Below are positions 1 to 9,993 of a DNA stretch of 23,700 nt, in pieces. This stretch comes from an uncultured Candidatus Altimarinota bacterium (GTDB lineage: Bacteria; Patescibacteriota; Gracilibacteria; BD1-5; UBA6164). The notes beneath the pieces are model-generated. The model saw only the letters and a program-made list of their open reading frames with translations. It did no database searches and was not told where the DNA came from. The stretch spans positions 1-23,700 of the forward strand of contig CALLPO010000135.1 in the NCBI GenBank assembly GCA_938015605.1. The letters run 5' to 3'. A program made the translations under genes and the position numbers. Every line of letters begins with the position of its first letter. The stretch's first letter is position 1.

Positions 1-435
1 TTATCTTGATTGGTAGTTTCTTCAGATGGTTTATCATATTATGCTATAGTTACTAACTATGATGATTGAGATTTTATAGTTAAAGATTGAAAAAAAATAT
101 GAGAAACATATAACAGTATTTCATCATTAGAGGTATCACCAGATTTTACTAAATATTTGATTATTGATAGTAATTCATTAGAAAATGACGCTGTTATTAT
201 TGATTGAGTAGCTTCAAAATACTTTGATTGGGTTGTATCTACTCATTTCTCACCAGATTCAAAACACTATGCATATGAAGTAGAAGATTGAACTGATAAA
301 TATTTTGTTTATAAAGATGGAGTAAAACTCTCTTGAGAAGCTGAATACCCATATTTTTCTCCTGATTCTAAGAAATTTTTATATATCAAGTGATGATTAG
401 ATAATAACAATAAACTAGTTATTGAAGACTTATAA
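1..435 (+). CDS. Beta-propeller (PD40/TolB-like) repeat protein, 3' part only
   Basis: The open frame runs in from the left edge with TGA read as Gly and ends at TAA 433-435, giving 144 residues of the C-terminus. Two copies of the motif SPDSK (in HFSPDSKHYAYE and YFSPDSKKFLYI), spaced about 40 residues apart and followed by aromatic beta-strand residues, are typical of PD40 / WD40-like beta-propeller blades. Short DG turns such as VEDGTDKYFVYKDG separate the strands. Such proteins usually act outside the membrane as binding or scaffold propellers, but the N-terminus, and so any signal peptide, is outside the window. The specific role is unknown. A hairpin follows the stop directly. Confidence 0.75.
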
Positions 436-441
436 AATTTA

Positions 442-475
442 AAAAGCATTTGATTAATCAAATACTTTTATTTTT
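442..475. terminator. Hairpin terminator, probably bidirectional
   Basis: A 14-bp stem (442-455 with 456-469, one C/A mismatch, almost no loop beyond the GATTAATC centre) is followed by T-rich DNA on the plus strand and also has a T-run on the minus strand. It sits between the end of the propeller gene and the 3' end of the minus-strand tRNA-Ser, so it can end both transcripts. Confidence 0.6.
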
Positions 476-481
476 GTCTAA

Positions 482-571
482 TGGCGGAAAGGATGGGATT
501 CGAACCCACGGTATCAATGAAGATACACACGCTTTCCAAGCGTTCTCGTTCGGCCACTCTGACACCTTTCC
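482..571 (-). tRNA. tRNA-Ser(GGA)
   Basis: Read on the minus strand, this 90-nt gene starts with acceptor arm GGAAAGG, pairing with CCTTTCC near the 3' end. It is followed by discriminator G and an encoded CCA (482-484). The anticodon loop reads CTTGGAAAG, giving anticodon GGA (serine, UCC/UCU). A long variable arm (GTGTATCTTCATTGATACC region) marks it as a class II serine tRNA, and the T-loop GGTTCGAATCCC is canonical. It has no partner tRNA nearby. It is not the tRNA-Gly(UCA) that the recoded TGA needs; that tRNA must be elsewhere in the genome. Confidence 0.95.
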
Positions 572-698
572 AAAAGTGTGGAAGTAGTGTATGAGAAAAT
601 TAATGAAAGTAAAAAGATAAATATAATTATAGTTATTTTATTTTTAAAATATAGATTTATTCATATAATGCAGTGAATATAATTATTTACATTTAATC

Positions 699-1388
699 GT
701 GAAGAATATTTCAATCATCTCTGATTTCTCAAAAACGCTAACAAGATGAGATAACTGAACAACATGGTCTCTTCTAGCAGAATCATGAATTTTATGATTG
801 GAATATAATCTTAAGAGAGAAGAACTATATTCACAATATCATAAGTATGAACTTTTATGAGATAAAAACAAAACAAGAGAGTGGTTTGAAAAACATTTAA
901 ACTTAATAGTGAATTCTTGAATTACTAAGGATAAAATTATTACCTTATTTCAGAAATGAGAATATATTCAAGAAAGGAAATGATTACAAAATTTAATGGA
1001 ATATATAAATAATCACTCTATTAAGGTTATAATTATTACTTCATGAATTACAGATTTTGTTGAAGAATTTTTTAACTCTCTTTGAATAGATAGAACTAAT
1101 ATTGAGATATTTTGAAATAAACTTGTCTTTAATAATAAATGAGAATGTATTAATTATGATAAAGAAAGCATTTTTTGCCCTTTGGATAATAAATCAATTT
1201 TTGAAAAAAACTTTACTATTCCTTTTGAAAATACATGTATATTATTGTGAGATAAAAAAGATGATCTATTAGCCTATCTGGACTCAGACATAAGTATATG
1301 ATTTTGTAAAAATAAACAATGATATGATTATGATCTTTGAAAAGATGGAGACCTTACTGAAGTAATAAACATTTTAGAGAAAATATAA
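699..1388 (+). CDS. HAD-superfamily phosphatase, pyrimidine 5'-nucleotidase-like
   Basis: The frame is open from a TAA at 666-668 to TAA 1386-1388. GTG 699 is the most plausible start because it directly precedes the first HAD strand (KNISIISDF); no ATG lies upstream in frame. The product has 229 residues. Motif I reads DFSKTLT (residues 9-15), motif II is IIITSG and motif IV is GDKKDD. The spacing and the helical cap with a TTW...KTREWF segment resemble the UMPH-1/NT5C3 pyrimidine 5'-nucleotidase group. In motif I the second Asp (general acid, D+2) is Ser, which would weaken or change phosphatase chemistry. The substrate is unknown. The stop codon lies inside the following terminator stem. 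Confidence 0.7.
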
Positions 1389-1427
1389 TACAAAAAAGAA
1401 GCTAATTTAGCTTCTTTTTTGTATTAT
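1385..1427. terminator. Bidirectional terminator, 20-bp perfect stem
   Basis: Positions 1385-1404 pair perfectly with 1408-1427 around a 3-nt loop; runs of six A and six T lie within the stem. It sits between two convergent genes, and the stop codons of both (TAA 1386-1388 on plus, TAA 1426-1424 on minus) lie inside the stem. Confidence 0.85.
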
Positions 1428-1783
1428 TGAGATTCTTTACTAGTTAATATTTCACTTTCAGGAACTTCAATTTCTTCAGCTTCTGCTTGAGTCTCTTCTT
1501 TATATCTTTGAGCTTCTTCCTCTTGTTTTCTTTTTGTCTCTTCCTCTTGGGATTGCTTAATTCCTTCCTCAGCAGCATTTATTTCTTCTTCAGTTGGTGG
1601 AGCTATAATTTCTGCTTGTTCTTGTTGTATGTTTGAATCTCACCCAGGGGTATTTTGTGTTTCAATTTTTTCTATAGGATTTGTAGCCTCAGGTAGTTGA
1701 TTAGTCTTCTCTCATAAGTTTTTTCCTTGATTTGTACAAGAACTAAGAGTTATTATAAATAGTACAATAGCTAAATATTTCAT
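1424..1783 (-). CDS. Small acidic lipoprotein, Glu/Gln/Ala-rich
   Basis: The product has 119 residues. The N-terminus is a lipoprotein signal peptide: MKYLAIVLFIITLSSC, with lipobox LSSC, so Cys16 should be lipidated and the protein anchored to the outer face of the membrane. After a linker (residues 17-65) rich in Asn, Thr, Pro and Gln, the rest is strongly charged, with repeated EEE, QEEE and EAQ runs that probably form a helix or coiled coil of about 40 residues. No enzymatic domain is recognisable. It converges with the HAD phosphatase gene through a shared terminator and lies 78 bp downstream of the cation transporter gene on the same strand. Confidence 0.75.
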
Positions 1784-1861
1784 AATTTTTATGTTATTAA
1801 TAATATAAATATATATATTCATTATATGGAAAAAAAATATATGTAAAGTTACTCATAATTA

Positions 1862-2785
1862 TTAGAAATTATATGATTTTCACATTTTTTGCTCATCTAT
1901 TTTTGAATCATCATATGGGTCTATATGTCAAACAATATGCCATCTTGAGTTTTTATCAAGATTCTCAATATCATCTTCTATATAATCTCACATTTTATGA
2001 GCTTCCAAAATAGTAGTTATAGGTGGCATTACAAAGTGATATTCTACAAATTTATCATGACTTCATCAAGATCTTGTTTTTAGACAATGAAATCATTGTA
2101 TCTTTCATGATTTTACATAATTTTCAATTATTTTTCTTATTTGTATATCCTCATCAAGTGCCTTATCTAGTAATAAATCTACTCACTGAGCAATGAGTTT
2201 ATATGCTTCAGTAATAATGTATATTCAAATTAATCATCAGACTACTCAATCTATCCAACTAAGAGTAGGGAAGAAGAAAAGTGTTCCTAATGTTAAAATT
2301 ACTGCTATGTTACTAAAAAAATCCATTTTATAATGCAGAGCATCTCATTTTATTACTAAGTTTTGAGTTTTTTTGTATACAGAGTTTAAGAAAAATACTA
2401 ATCACCCTGTTGCTACAATACTAATTCACATAACAGTTAATGTCCAACTAATATATTCAATTGGTTCAGGATTTACTATTTTTATTACTGATTGATAAAT
2501 AATGTATAGCCCTGAAATAATGATAATAAGTCATTCAAAAGTAGAAGCTATACCTTCAATTTTTCAATGTCAATAATTATGCTCTTTGTCTGCTGGATCT
2601 TTAGAAAACTTGATTGCAAAATAGTTAAATACACTTACTCATGTATCAAGTAAACTATCTACAGCTGAGGAAAGTAGTGCCACTGATCCAGAAAATATAC
2701 CAGCTATAAGCTTTATGACTGCTAAACTTAAAGCTACACTAGTTGCAACTAGTGGTGCATTTTTTTCTAATGAGGAATTTGTCAT
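1862..2785 (-). CDS. Cation diffusion facilitator (FieF/YiiP-type metal exporter)
   Basis: The 307-residue product has the usual length and layout of a CDF transporter: six membrane helices (about residues 10-210), then a cytoplasmic metal-binding domain. The transport site is intact. Asp43 and Asp47 in SAVDSLLDTG and His151 and Asp155 in HYKMD match E. coli YiiP D45, D49, H153 and D157 with a constant offset of two. The signature GHGKIEG is at 72-78, with two glycines encoded by TGA. A DDHD site is known for Zn, Cd, Fe or Mn export driven by protons; the true substrate cannot be told from sequence. The C-terminus extends past the usual domain with HIDPYDDSKIDEQKMGK. Confidence 0.9.
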
Positions 2786-2872
2786 AATATTTTACATTAA
2801 TTCTATTTTATATATATTGATTGTAATAATATATATAAAAAAATAAAATATTTTATACTGTAAATTAAGTTG

Positions 2873-3571
2873 ATGGCTAAATTCCCAAAATATGTAGTGT
2901 TATTCTTATTGTTTCATGGTTGAATATTTTTTGCTATAGGTGCTTTTGCAATAGGAGGAAAAGTTGATTATATTTTTCATTGAAAAGATATCCAATGAAA
3001 AGTTACGTCTATCAATACTTCTAGATCAGATGAGTGAACAACTATGTATAGTCAAAACTTCTCTTATTCTACACCCTCTTGATCCATAAAAAATTGAAAA
3101 TCATCTGGATCTTCTAGCTGGAATTCTTATAAGCAATGAGATTCAATTGAATTGATTTATTCAAAAGATAAGGACACAGCAATTATGAAATGATTTTTTG
3201 AATTATACTGATTAGGTTTATTTGGACTTGTTTGATTATTAGAATTACTCTTAGTGATTTATCTTATTATGAGATATTTTGCTCACAAACGCTTAAAAGA
3301 AGAGCTAATTTCTACATGAAAACTCTTACAAACTGAAATTATATCTATTGATAAGTCGGCATTTAGGTATAATAATAAATATTCTTATATTATCAGAGCG
3401 CAAAGTGTAAATGAAAATGATGGAAAAATTTATGTATTTAAAAGTGAACACTTGTTTTTTAAACCATCATTTGAAGAATGAGAAAAAATTTCTGTTTATG
3501 TAAAACCAATGAATTTTAAAAAATATTACATGGACATTAGAGAATTAGAAAGTAAATATGTAGAAGCTTAG
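2873..3571 (+). CDS. DUF3592-like membrane protein
   Basis: The product has 232 residues and ends in TAG. A first membrane helix spans about residues 8-28. An outside segment of about 90 residues follows, rich in Ser, Gly and Tyr (IQGKVTSINTSRSDEG...), then a second helix at about 117-137 and a cytoplasmic tail (KRLKEELISTGKLLQTEIISIDKS...). A beta-strand that starts with GKVTSI and a later one with LQTEIISID is typical of DUF3592-type proteins, which have no established function. It lies 28 bp upstream of the secreted 746-aa protein gene and could be cotranscribed with it. The 2786-2872 gap is a divergent intergenic region shared with the CDF gene. Confidence 0.6.
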
Positions 3572-3598
3572 GGAACATTTAATTTGTAATATAAAACT

Positions 3599-5839
3599 AT
3601 GAAAAAAATACTGCTTTTATTGATAATGTCATTTTTCCTTTTTGGTAATGCACAAGCAGAAGAATTAGAATGTAGAACAATTAGAAGTGATCTTTATTCT
3701 GGTCCATATTCAACATATGCCAAGAAAATTGATTCTTTATTTTTAAACTTAATCAATAAAGATGATTTAACAAAACAAAAGTATTATTCTAACATAAGTA
3801 CAAAAACTGAGGACTATCTTAAAAGGATAGATAAAAACAAGCAAAAAAACACTTACAATTTAATTGCTTATATTAATTGCTCTAATGAACAGATATTAGG
3901 GAATTATAGAGTATCATTTCACACTAAATGAGATAGTCAAAAATTAAGTACAAAGACCTTATTTAAAGATTTATGAAATAATGTTACTGTGCAACAAGAT
4001 AGCTTGAATACCTATTTGATGTATTGAACCAAAGTAATATACATAAAACCATTTGAGGATTACATTATCCATGATAGAGATGTTAGAAAAACTTTAGATG
4101 CACAAAAGAGAGAAGAACTTTGAAACAGTTTTTCATTTGTAAAAAAGGTTTGAAAATATCATATAGTTAGGCAATGATTATGGGAAATATCAAAAAATTT
4201 AATAATAGATACATCTAGCCAAACAGTTGTTCATAATCAAAACTGACATATAATGCAGTCTGAATTAGGATCAAATTGACTCTATCTTCTATATAGCGGT
4301 GAAAAAACTAATAATTGATGATTAATATTAATTAATGAACAATGAACTAGATATTTACAATGAAATAATGGACAATTCCTTAATTATATTGATTTTGAAT
4401 TATTATTTAATTCACAAGTGAAATTAAATTATAAGTTGGACTTTAATAATGAATCAAAAATTAAATATTTCCTTTTTGATTTAGGTGACTGAAATATTAC
4501 TAATTTAAAGCCTAACAATTCTGAAGTAGTTAGATCAACTATTAATAATATAAGTGAGTTTGATTGATTTCCTGATCCAAAGGATTTAATAGTTAGTTTT
4601 GGTCAAAAATCTTTACAGATGCCTGAAAATAATAACAACTCATATATATATTTTGAAGACCATTATAATGGTGGAAAATATAATATCTCAGAAAATCATT
4701 TCTTATTAAAGTGAAAAATTATTAATAATGTTGAAAAGATTGAAATTATTTGGGATGGAGATATGGAATCATTCTTTTTACAAAAGTATACTGCTTGAAG
4801 TTGAGAGTTTGAATATCATATGGATGAAAAATATACAAGCCTAAAAGAATGAAAGAATAGGTATCTAATAAGATGATACGCAAAAGATAAAATATATGAG
4901 AGAGTTATTACTGTTTTTTATACAAATTTTTCTGAAATCAAGACATTAGAGAAAACTACTCAAGATTTTTCTAGACAATGGGATTATAAAACTAATCCAA
5001 CATACAAAATTGAGAAAGAAACTAATGATACTATTCAATATACTATGTGACTTAATATTGGGTCTTCAATATTCAAGACAGAAAAATATAACATTACTTT
5101 TATTAATGATGTTAATAATACATATTGAAATTATAAATGAAACAAAATTATTATATCAGATAAAATGGGTCAAGAACTTGGGATTATTAATAATATGAGT
5201 TTTACAATTAGTGAGATGTCAAATCCTACAATAAAGATGTATAAAAAAACATGAGACATATTATTCTCTATGTGATGACATGAAGCACCAGTGAATTATC
5301 AACTTTTTCATAAGAAAACATGAAAAATTATTTCTGTATTTGATGTTATAAAAAACTACTCTTCAATAAAAAATTACTTTGTGGATGTTGAAATTACACC
5401 AACAAGGTTGATACTAAGAAGTATTTGGAATCCTTGGTCAGAAACAAATGAGAGCTACATTCTTATTATGAATCTTTCAACTCAAGAATTGTTATCATAT
5501 GAAATACTAGAATCTAAACTTATTAAAGATTACTGAAAATGATATACTTTGAAAGATGATGGGTCAACTAAAAAACTACTACTAGACTGAAAAATTATCA
5601 AAACTTTTTCTAGTAAGTCAATGATCTCTCAGTTTGAAGTTTGAAAATCATGAACTTATTTCTTAATAAAATATTTCTCTTCAGATTGAAAATTACTTTG
5701 AACAAATCTTTATAATTATTGAAAATGAATTATATTCTCAAAAAGTTGAAAAAGCATTTCAAAATTTGAATTACTTATGAATAAGGAAATGAAGATATTT
5801 TTCTCAGATTGAAGTAGTGAGATATTGAAGGTAAAATAA
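3599..5839 (+). CDS. Large secreted protein of unknown function (746 aa)
   Basis: The frame stays open through dozens of TGA codons to TAA 5837-5839. The N-terminus is a classic signal peptide, MKKILLLLIMSFFLFGNAQA, followed by EE, so cleavage after residue 20 is likely; the protein has no further strong membrane helix. The mature part is rich in Asn, Lys, Ile, Tyr and beta-prone segments with many short DG/NG turns. The C-terminal third (about residues 650-745) repeats patterns such as SDGKLLG, NYGKGII and SDGSSEI, suggesting propeller-like or beta-sandwich strands. I do not recognise the family. The DUF3592-like gene is directly upstream, and a strong terminator follows. Confidence 0.75.
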
Positions 5840-5849
5840 TAAACTACAT

Positions 5850-5880
5850 AAAAAAGAGTGAAAATATTTTCACTCTTTTT
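5850..5880. terminator. Bidirectional terminator between convergent genes
   Basis: Stem AAAAAGAGTGAAAA pairs with TTTTCACTCTTTTT (about 5851-5864 with 5867-5880), with T runs on both outer sides. It separates the secreted-protein gene (+) from the 3' end of the FeoB permease gene (-). Confidence 0.8.
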
Positions 5881-5892
5881 TTATTTAATTTT

Positions 5893-7080
5893 TTACAAAA
5901 GTAGTAATAATCTGTAAACTAGAAAACTTACAATCCAAGCTACTAATATAGGATATACAAAGAATATTAATCCCCAGTAGTTTCATAGTTCTCACCTAGC
6001 AGTGAAAACTGCTCACATACATGCAGTATATAAGAGAACAAAAATTAGGAAACTCATAGCAGAAGCAATAGTTATAGTTGAATCTTTTTGTATTTTTTCT
6101 ATAAGTCTTGAATTATCTTCTGTATCTGATAAGTAGTATAGAGATCACATTGTTGAAACTATAACCTCCTTTCATATAAGTCATGAGAACACTGAAATTG
6201 ACATCTCATTATTAAATCAGAGTGGTTTGAATATTGTTCAAACACTTTGTGCAAATTTTGCTCAGTAACTATTTTTAATATCATTTGTATTTGGATATGA
6301 AAATGCAAGGGTAATAATAATTGAAAATGGAATCACAAATAATGATATCTTTTTTACAAAACCATAGATTATTTTTCATATTTTATTAAATATATCTTTT
6401 AAGTTTGGAATTGAATATTTCGGTAAATGAGCTAAAAGTTTCTTTTTTTCTCAGACAAGAAAGAATGTTAAGATAGTATTAGATAAAAGCCCTACCAATA
6501 TACCAAAGACATATAAACCTATTAAACTGATTGATTGTAAATAATGCGGAATAAATGCTGAAATCAATAGTATAAATACAGGCAGTTTTGCACTACAGCT
6601 AATAAAAGGTAAAACCATTACTGTAAGAATTCTTTCCTTTCTATTCTTTATAGAATCTGTTGATAGAATTGCTGGAATTGTACATCAAAATCATAAAAAC
6701 ATTGATAAAAATCATTTCCCACTAAGTCCTATTTTCTGTAAATATTTATCAAACACATAAGAAATTCTTGGGAGTATTCAAGAGTCTTGTAATAAGAATA
6801 AGAAAAAATACAGTATAAATACATTTGGAAGATAGACTAAAACTCAAACAATTCAACCAAAAATAGAATGTATAAACAGATTATCTATTGATAATTGTTG
6901 GTACAAGTAATTTAGACTAATGTCAAAAATGTTAGCAATAAAATTCCCTATTGAAAAAGTGAGTTCAAAAATAATGTAGAGAACTATAAAAAATAGGGGA
7001 ATACTAAATTTTGAACGAGTAATAAATGTATCTAAGGTTTTTTCTATATTACAACCTTTAAGAGCTGGAGGTAGGTTCAT
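5893..7080 (-). CDS. feoB: FeoB-type ferrous iron permease lacking the GTPase domain
   Basis: The 395-residue product corresponds to only the membrane (Gate) half of FeoB, a family that normally has about 700-770 residues. Core motifs are present: GFGCTIPAILSTDS (130-143, Cys133 in the pore motif), SCSAKLPVF, GKEVIVSTMGSLY (Lys304-Glu305) and LLYTACMGAVFTARGE. Around ten hydrophobic helices are visible. The N-terminus, MNLPPALKGCNIEKTLDTFITRSKF, starts just before the first membrane helix. No G1-G4 GTP-binding motifs occur here or in the gene upstream, and no FeoA gene lies in the window. It follows elp3 with a 24-bp gap on the same strand, so the two are probably cotranscribed. Fe(II) uptake is inferred from family. 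Confidence 0.85.
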
Positions 7081-7104
7081 TTTGTTTCTTACTATATATA
7101 TTTT

Positions 7105-8928
7105 TTATAACTCCTTCACCATATATTCACCTTCGATACTATATCACCTTTTTTCATAATACTGTCTTACTCAAGGTCATGCTATAACGGCAATTTTAGA
7201 GTATCAGGCTTCTTTAGAAAGTCTTTCTGACTCAATGATAAGTTTTTTACCAAAACCTACGTGTTGACCAAATTCTCATCCTTTTTCTCAAACAGAGAGT
7301 TGATCTCAGAAAGTATGAATTTCTCTAATAATACTTGCTCATTTAAGTTCAGGCAGAAACTCATGCATTTGCTTCATAGTTTCTGTGTAGCTTTGATTAT
7401 GAAAATTAGGAACAAGGGCTGATTTAATTGGTTTTGAATTTACAACATCTACAATATCAGTTAGGGGAGAATGTTTTGTTTTATCTCCTTCTGGTAATCT
7501 CAACCTGAGTAAACTGAAAATTGTTCTATCGCTTGGGTCCTCAAAAGTAAGAAAATGTTCAAATCAATCGCTGGCTTCATAGCTATAATTATGAAGTTCA
7601 GCTCATTCAGGTTTATTCTTTTTATTTTTCAATTCTCTATTTCTAATGTCCATTACTTTGATTCCTTGTTTTTCTAGTTTATCTTCTACAATTTGCCTAA
7701 GATTAGCAACAATTGAACCTTCTAGGATTTCAGTTGCAGGGATATCTCTATATGTACGGTTTAGACGTACATATTCAGGAATCATAGCTTCTAAATCACA
7801 TGTTAAATCAATGAGAGTTTCATCGTCATATGCTTTAAAATTTCAGTCTTTCCAGACTTGAGTGAGTTCAGATTTATCAGTAACCATCATTGGATAGATT
7901 TTCAGTTCATCTGGTCTGTAGAGTTGATTATCAAAAATCTCTTTCATAGATTCTCTATCCATATCTGGATTAGAACCAAGAAGATCAGGCATCATATGAG
8001 CAACAACTTTAAAACCAGTATCTTTAAGCATTTTTGTTGCTATAATACTTTCTTTATTTCAGTGTCATCTTTGGTTGAGTTCATTAATTGAATCAACTGT
8101 TGTTTGATAACCAATTTCTACTCTAGTAACTCCAAATCTTCTTAAATCTGAAATCTCTTTAGGAGTAATCCAATCAGGTCTTGTTTCAATGGCCATTCAA
8201 ATAACTCTCAGTCTTGAAGTCTCATTTAATTTTTTAGCTTCTGCTAGTGTTTCTGATTTCATAACTTTATAACCTTCTTTTATCTTGAAGGCAGCAAATC
8301 TATCAGAAGATAAATCAGTTTTTTCTATATGTTTTTTCATCTCATCATAACTATTGAATGCATCATAGATTTCTCTGATGAATTTTTCTTTATATTTTTG
8401 AGGATAAAAACTCCACGTTCCACCAATAATTCTGATATCATTCTTTTCAATTTTGTGCCCAGTTACTTCAAGTGCTCTGAGTCTATTATGAATCTGCATA
8501 ATTGGGTCAAATTTATTCAGTTCAGCTCTCATAACAGCAGGTTCATTGGGAATGTATGATTTTGGGAGACCTTCAAAAGTAGGGCAGTATACACACTTGG
8601 CAGGACAAGGGAACTCTTCAGTAAGTAGAGAAATAACCGTAATTCAACTCAAACTTCTTACACCTCTTTTTCTAAGAATTTTTTGAAACACAAAGTTTTC
8701 TTCAATAGTGTGGTCAGCTACTAATTCATTATATCTTTCTATAAGCTCTATACTTTGAAAAGGTTTATCTATTTTGTATTTTCAATAGATTTTATTTTTA
8801 ATTTTATGAAAATCCTGCTTAGAAAAATCAGGATTTTTTTTCAGTTCCTCAATTCATGCTAAAACAAGCTCTGTTACTATATCTGACTTTCATTCAAATT
8901 GTGTCTTTTTTTCAACTATTGTTCCCAT
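7105..8928 (-). CDS. elp3: Elp3-family radical SAM / GNAT tRNA uridine-34 acetyltransferase
   Basis: The 607-residue product matches Elp3 in length and order: an N-terminal region, a radical SAM domain, and a C-terminal GNAT domain (about 500-607). The Fe-S ligands are Cys108, Cys112 and Cys115 in PCPAKCVYCP. Further Elp3 marks are IGGTWSFYP, MAIETRPDWI, RVEIGYQTT and NQRGH, then HMMPDLLGSNPDMD. The acetyl-CoA loop reads GQHVGFGKKL. Elp3 makes the 5-carboxymethyl modification on wobble uridine using S-adenosylmethionine and acetyl-CoA. Bacterial Elp3 proteins act without the other Elongator subunits. The next gene downstream is the FeoB permease; a promoter could lie in 8929-8993, where TATAAG precedes the ATG closely. 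Confidence 0.93.
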
Positions 8929-8993
8929 ATTTTTTACTTATAATTAGGTCTTTTGTAAATTTTCTTGATTATAGTAATAAAAAAATATTTATC

Positions 8994-9026
8994 AAAAAAA
9001 CTTTTACAATTTGTAAAAGTTTTTTG
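8994..9026. terminator. Terminator hairpin, copy 1 of a related pair
   Basis: AAAAAACTTTTAC (8995-9007) pairs with GTAAAAGTTTTTT (9013-9025) around AATTT. It lies 3 bp past the stop of the 9029-9931 gene and ends the minus-strand transcript before elp3. The stem sequence is nearly the same as the hairpin at 11724-11757. Confidence 0.8.
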
Positions 9027-9028
9027 TT

Positions 9029-9931
9029 TTAGAAATCATCCTTAGAATCTTCTTGTTCATAGAATAATTCTCATTCATCTCATAGATAAAAGTGAATAAA
9101 TTTTGCTCTTACGGATATTCAAGAAGATAGTATTACTTTAATTAACTTTTCAGATACTCAGTTTGGAAAAATTTGATTTTTAAAATTTTGACTAGAAATT
9201 ACAAAATCAGTATTTTTATCTTTAGTATCATTATTCTTATATTCTAATAACTTTTTAATATCTCATCAGACATCAGTGACTATAATATGCAGTTCTCAAT
9301 TTAAAGGTTGTATTTTTATATTTTCCATCGTTATTTGCCTGTATCATTCATCATTTGATTTTACAAAGTCAGGTAAGTTATTTATTAGATACTGGTAAAC
9401 TGAATGAATTAAAAAATTACCAAGTTCAATATCTCTCTTATGTAATTTTTTACCCCCTATGTTTTCTTGCATAAGTTCAATCTCTTCAGTGTTATGAGTT
9501 TTTTTCCCTCTGACTACTTTATCTTGAAAGTTTCAGCTGCTAAGTACTTCATATATATCTTTTCAAGTTACATATTGCTGTAGTGATATACTTTCAGCTA
9601 GCACAGGACCTTCCTCTAGTAGAAAGAATAATGTCTTTAAAAAATTGTCCTCTAGTTTAAAAGCTTTGATTACAGCATGTGAATACACTATTCACTCATA
9701 AGTTATATTTCATGATTGAGGATATACTTTTGTACCATTAATAGACTGACTATATTCATTATGAATTTTATGATATGTTTTAATATCATTTTTTCGTAAT
9801 TCCCCGTAACATTTAACTGTTGTTTTTGCTCATTCGTTAGTAATCTTAAAAGATGAAGCATCGTTAATCTGATTTATTTCTTTATCTGAAAATAAAACTA
9901 GAGAGTCTGTTCATGATATTAGGGAGTTCAT
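9029..9931 (-). CDS. Kinase-fold-like protein, paralogue A (probable pseudokinase)
   Basis: The 300-residue product is clearly paralogous to the next gene upstream. Visible landmarks fit a divergent protein-kinase or APH fold: Lys40 in GAKTTVKCYG (beta-3 Lys), Glu59 in YHKIHNE (helix C), a hinge-like QQYVTGKDIYEVL (118-130), Asn204 in the catalytic-loop-like YRQITMENIKI, and Asp220 in VTDVGGD (DFG-like). The position expected to hold the catalytic Asp (five before Asn204) is Gln199. The C-terminus is acidic and ends QEDSKDDF. There is no signal peptide or membrane helix. The kinase assignment is my inference from motifs and needs a profile or structure comparison; the biological role is unknown. 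There is no clear Shine-Dalgarno sequence. Confidence 0.6.
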
Positions 9932-9993
9932 ATATTATTTTTAAATTAGTGTATTTATATTTTAGTTTAGGAATAAGAATTTTTTTGATTAAA

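Noticed and set aside
7646..8091. Plus-strand open frames opposite elp3
   Set aside because: They lie antisense to a strongly conserved radical SAM/GNAT protein, and have no family-like sequence; they are shadows of the real gene.
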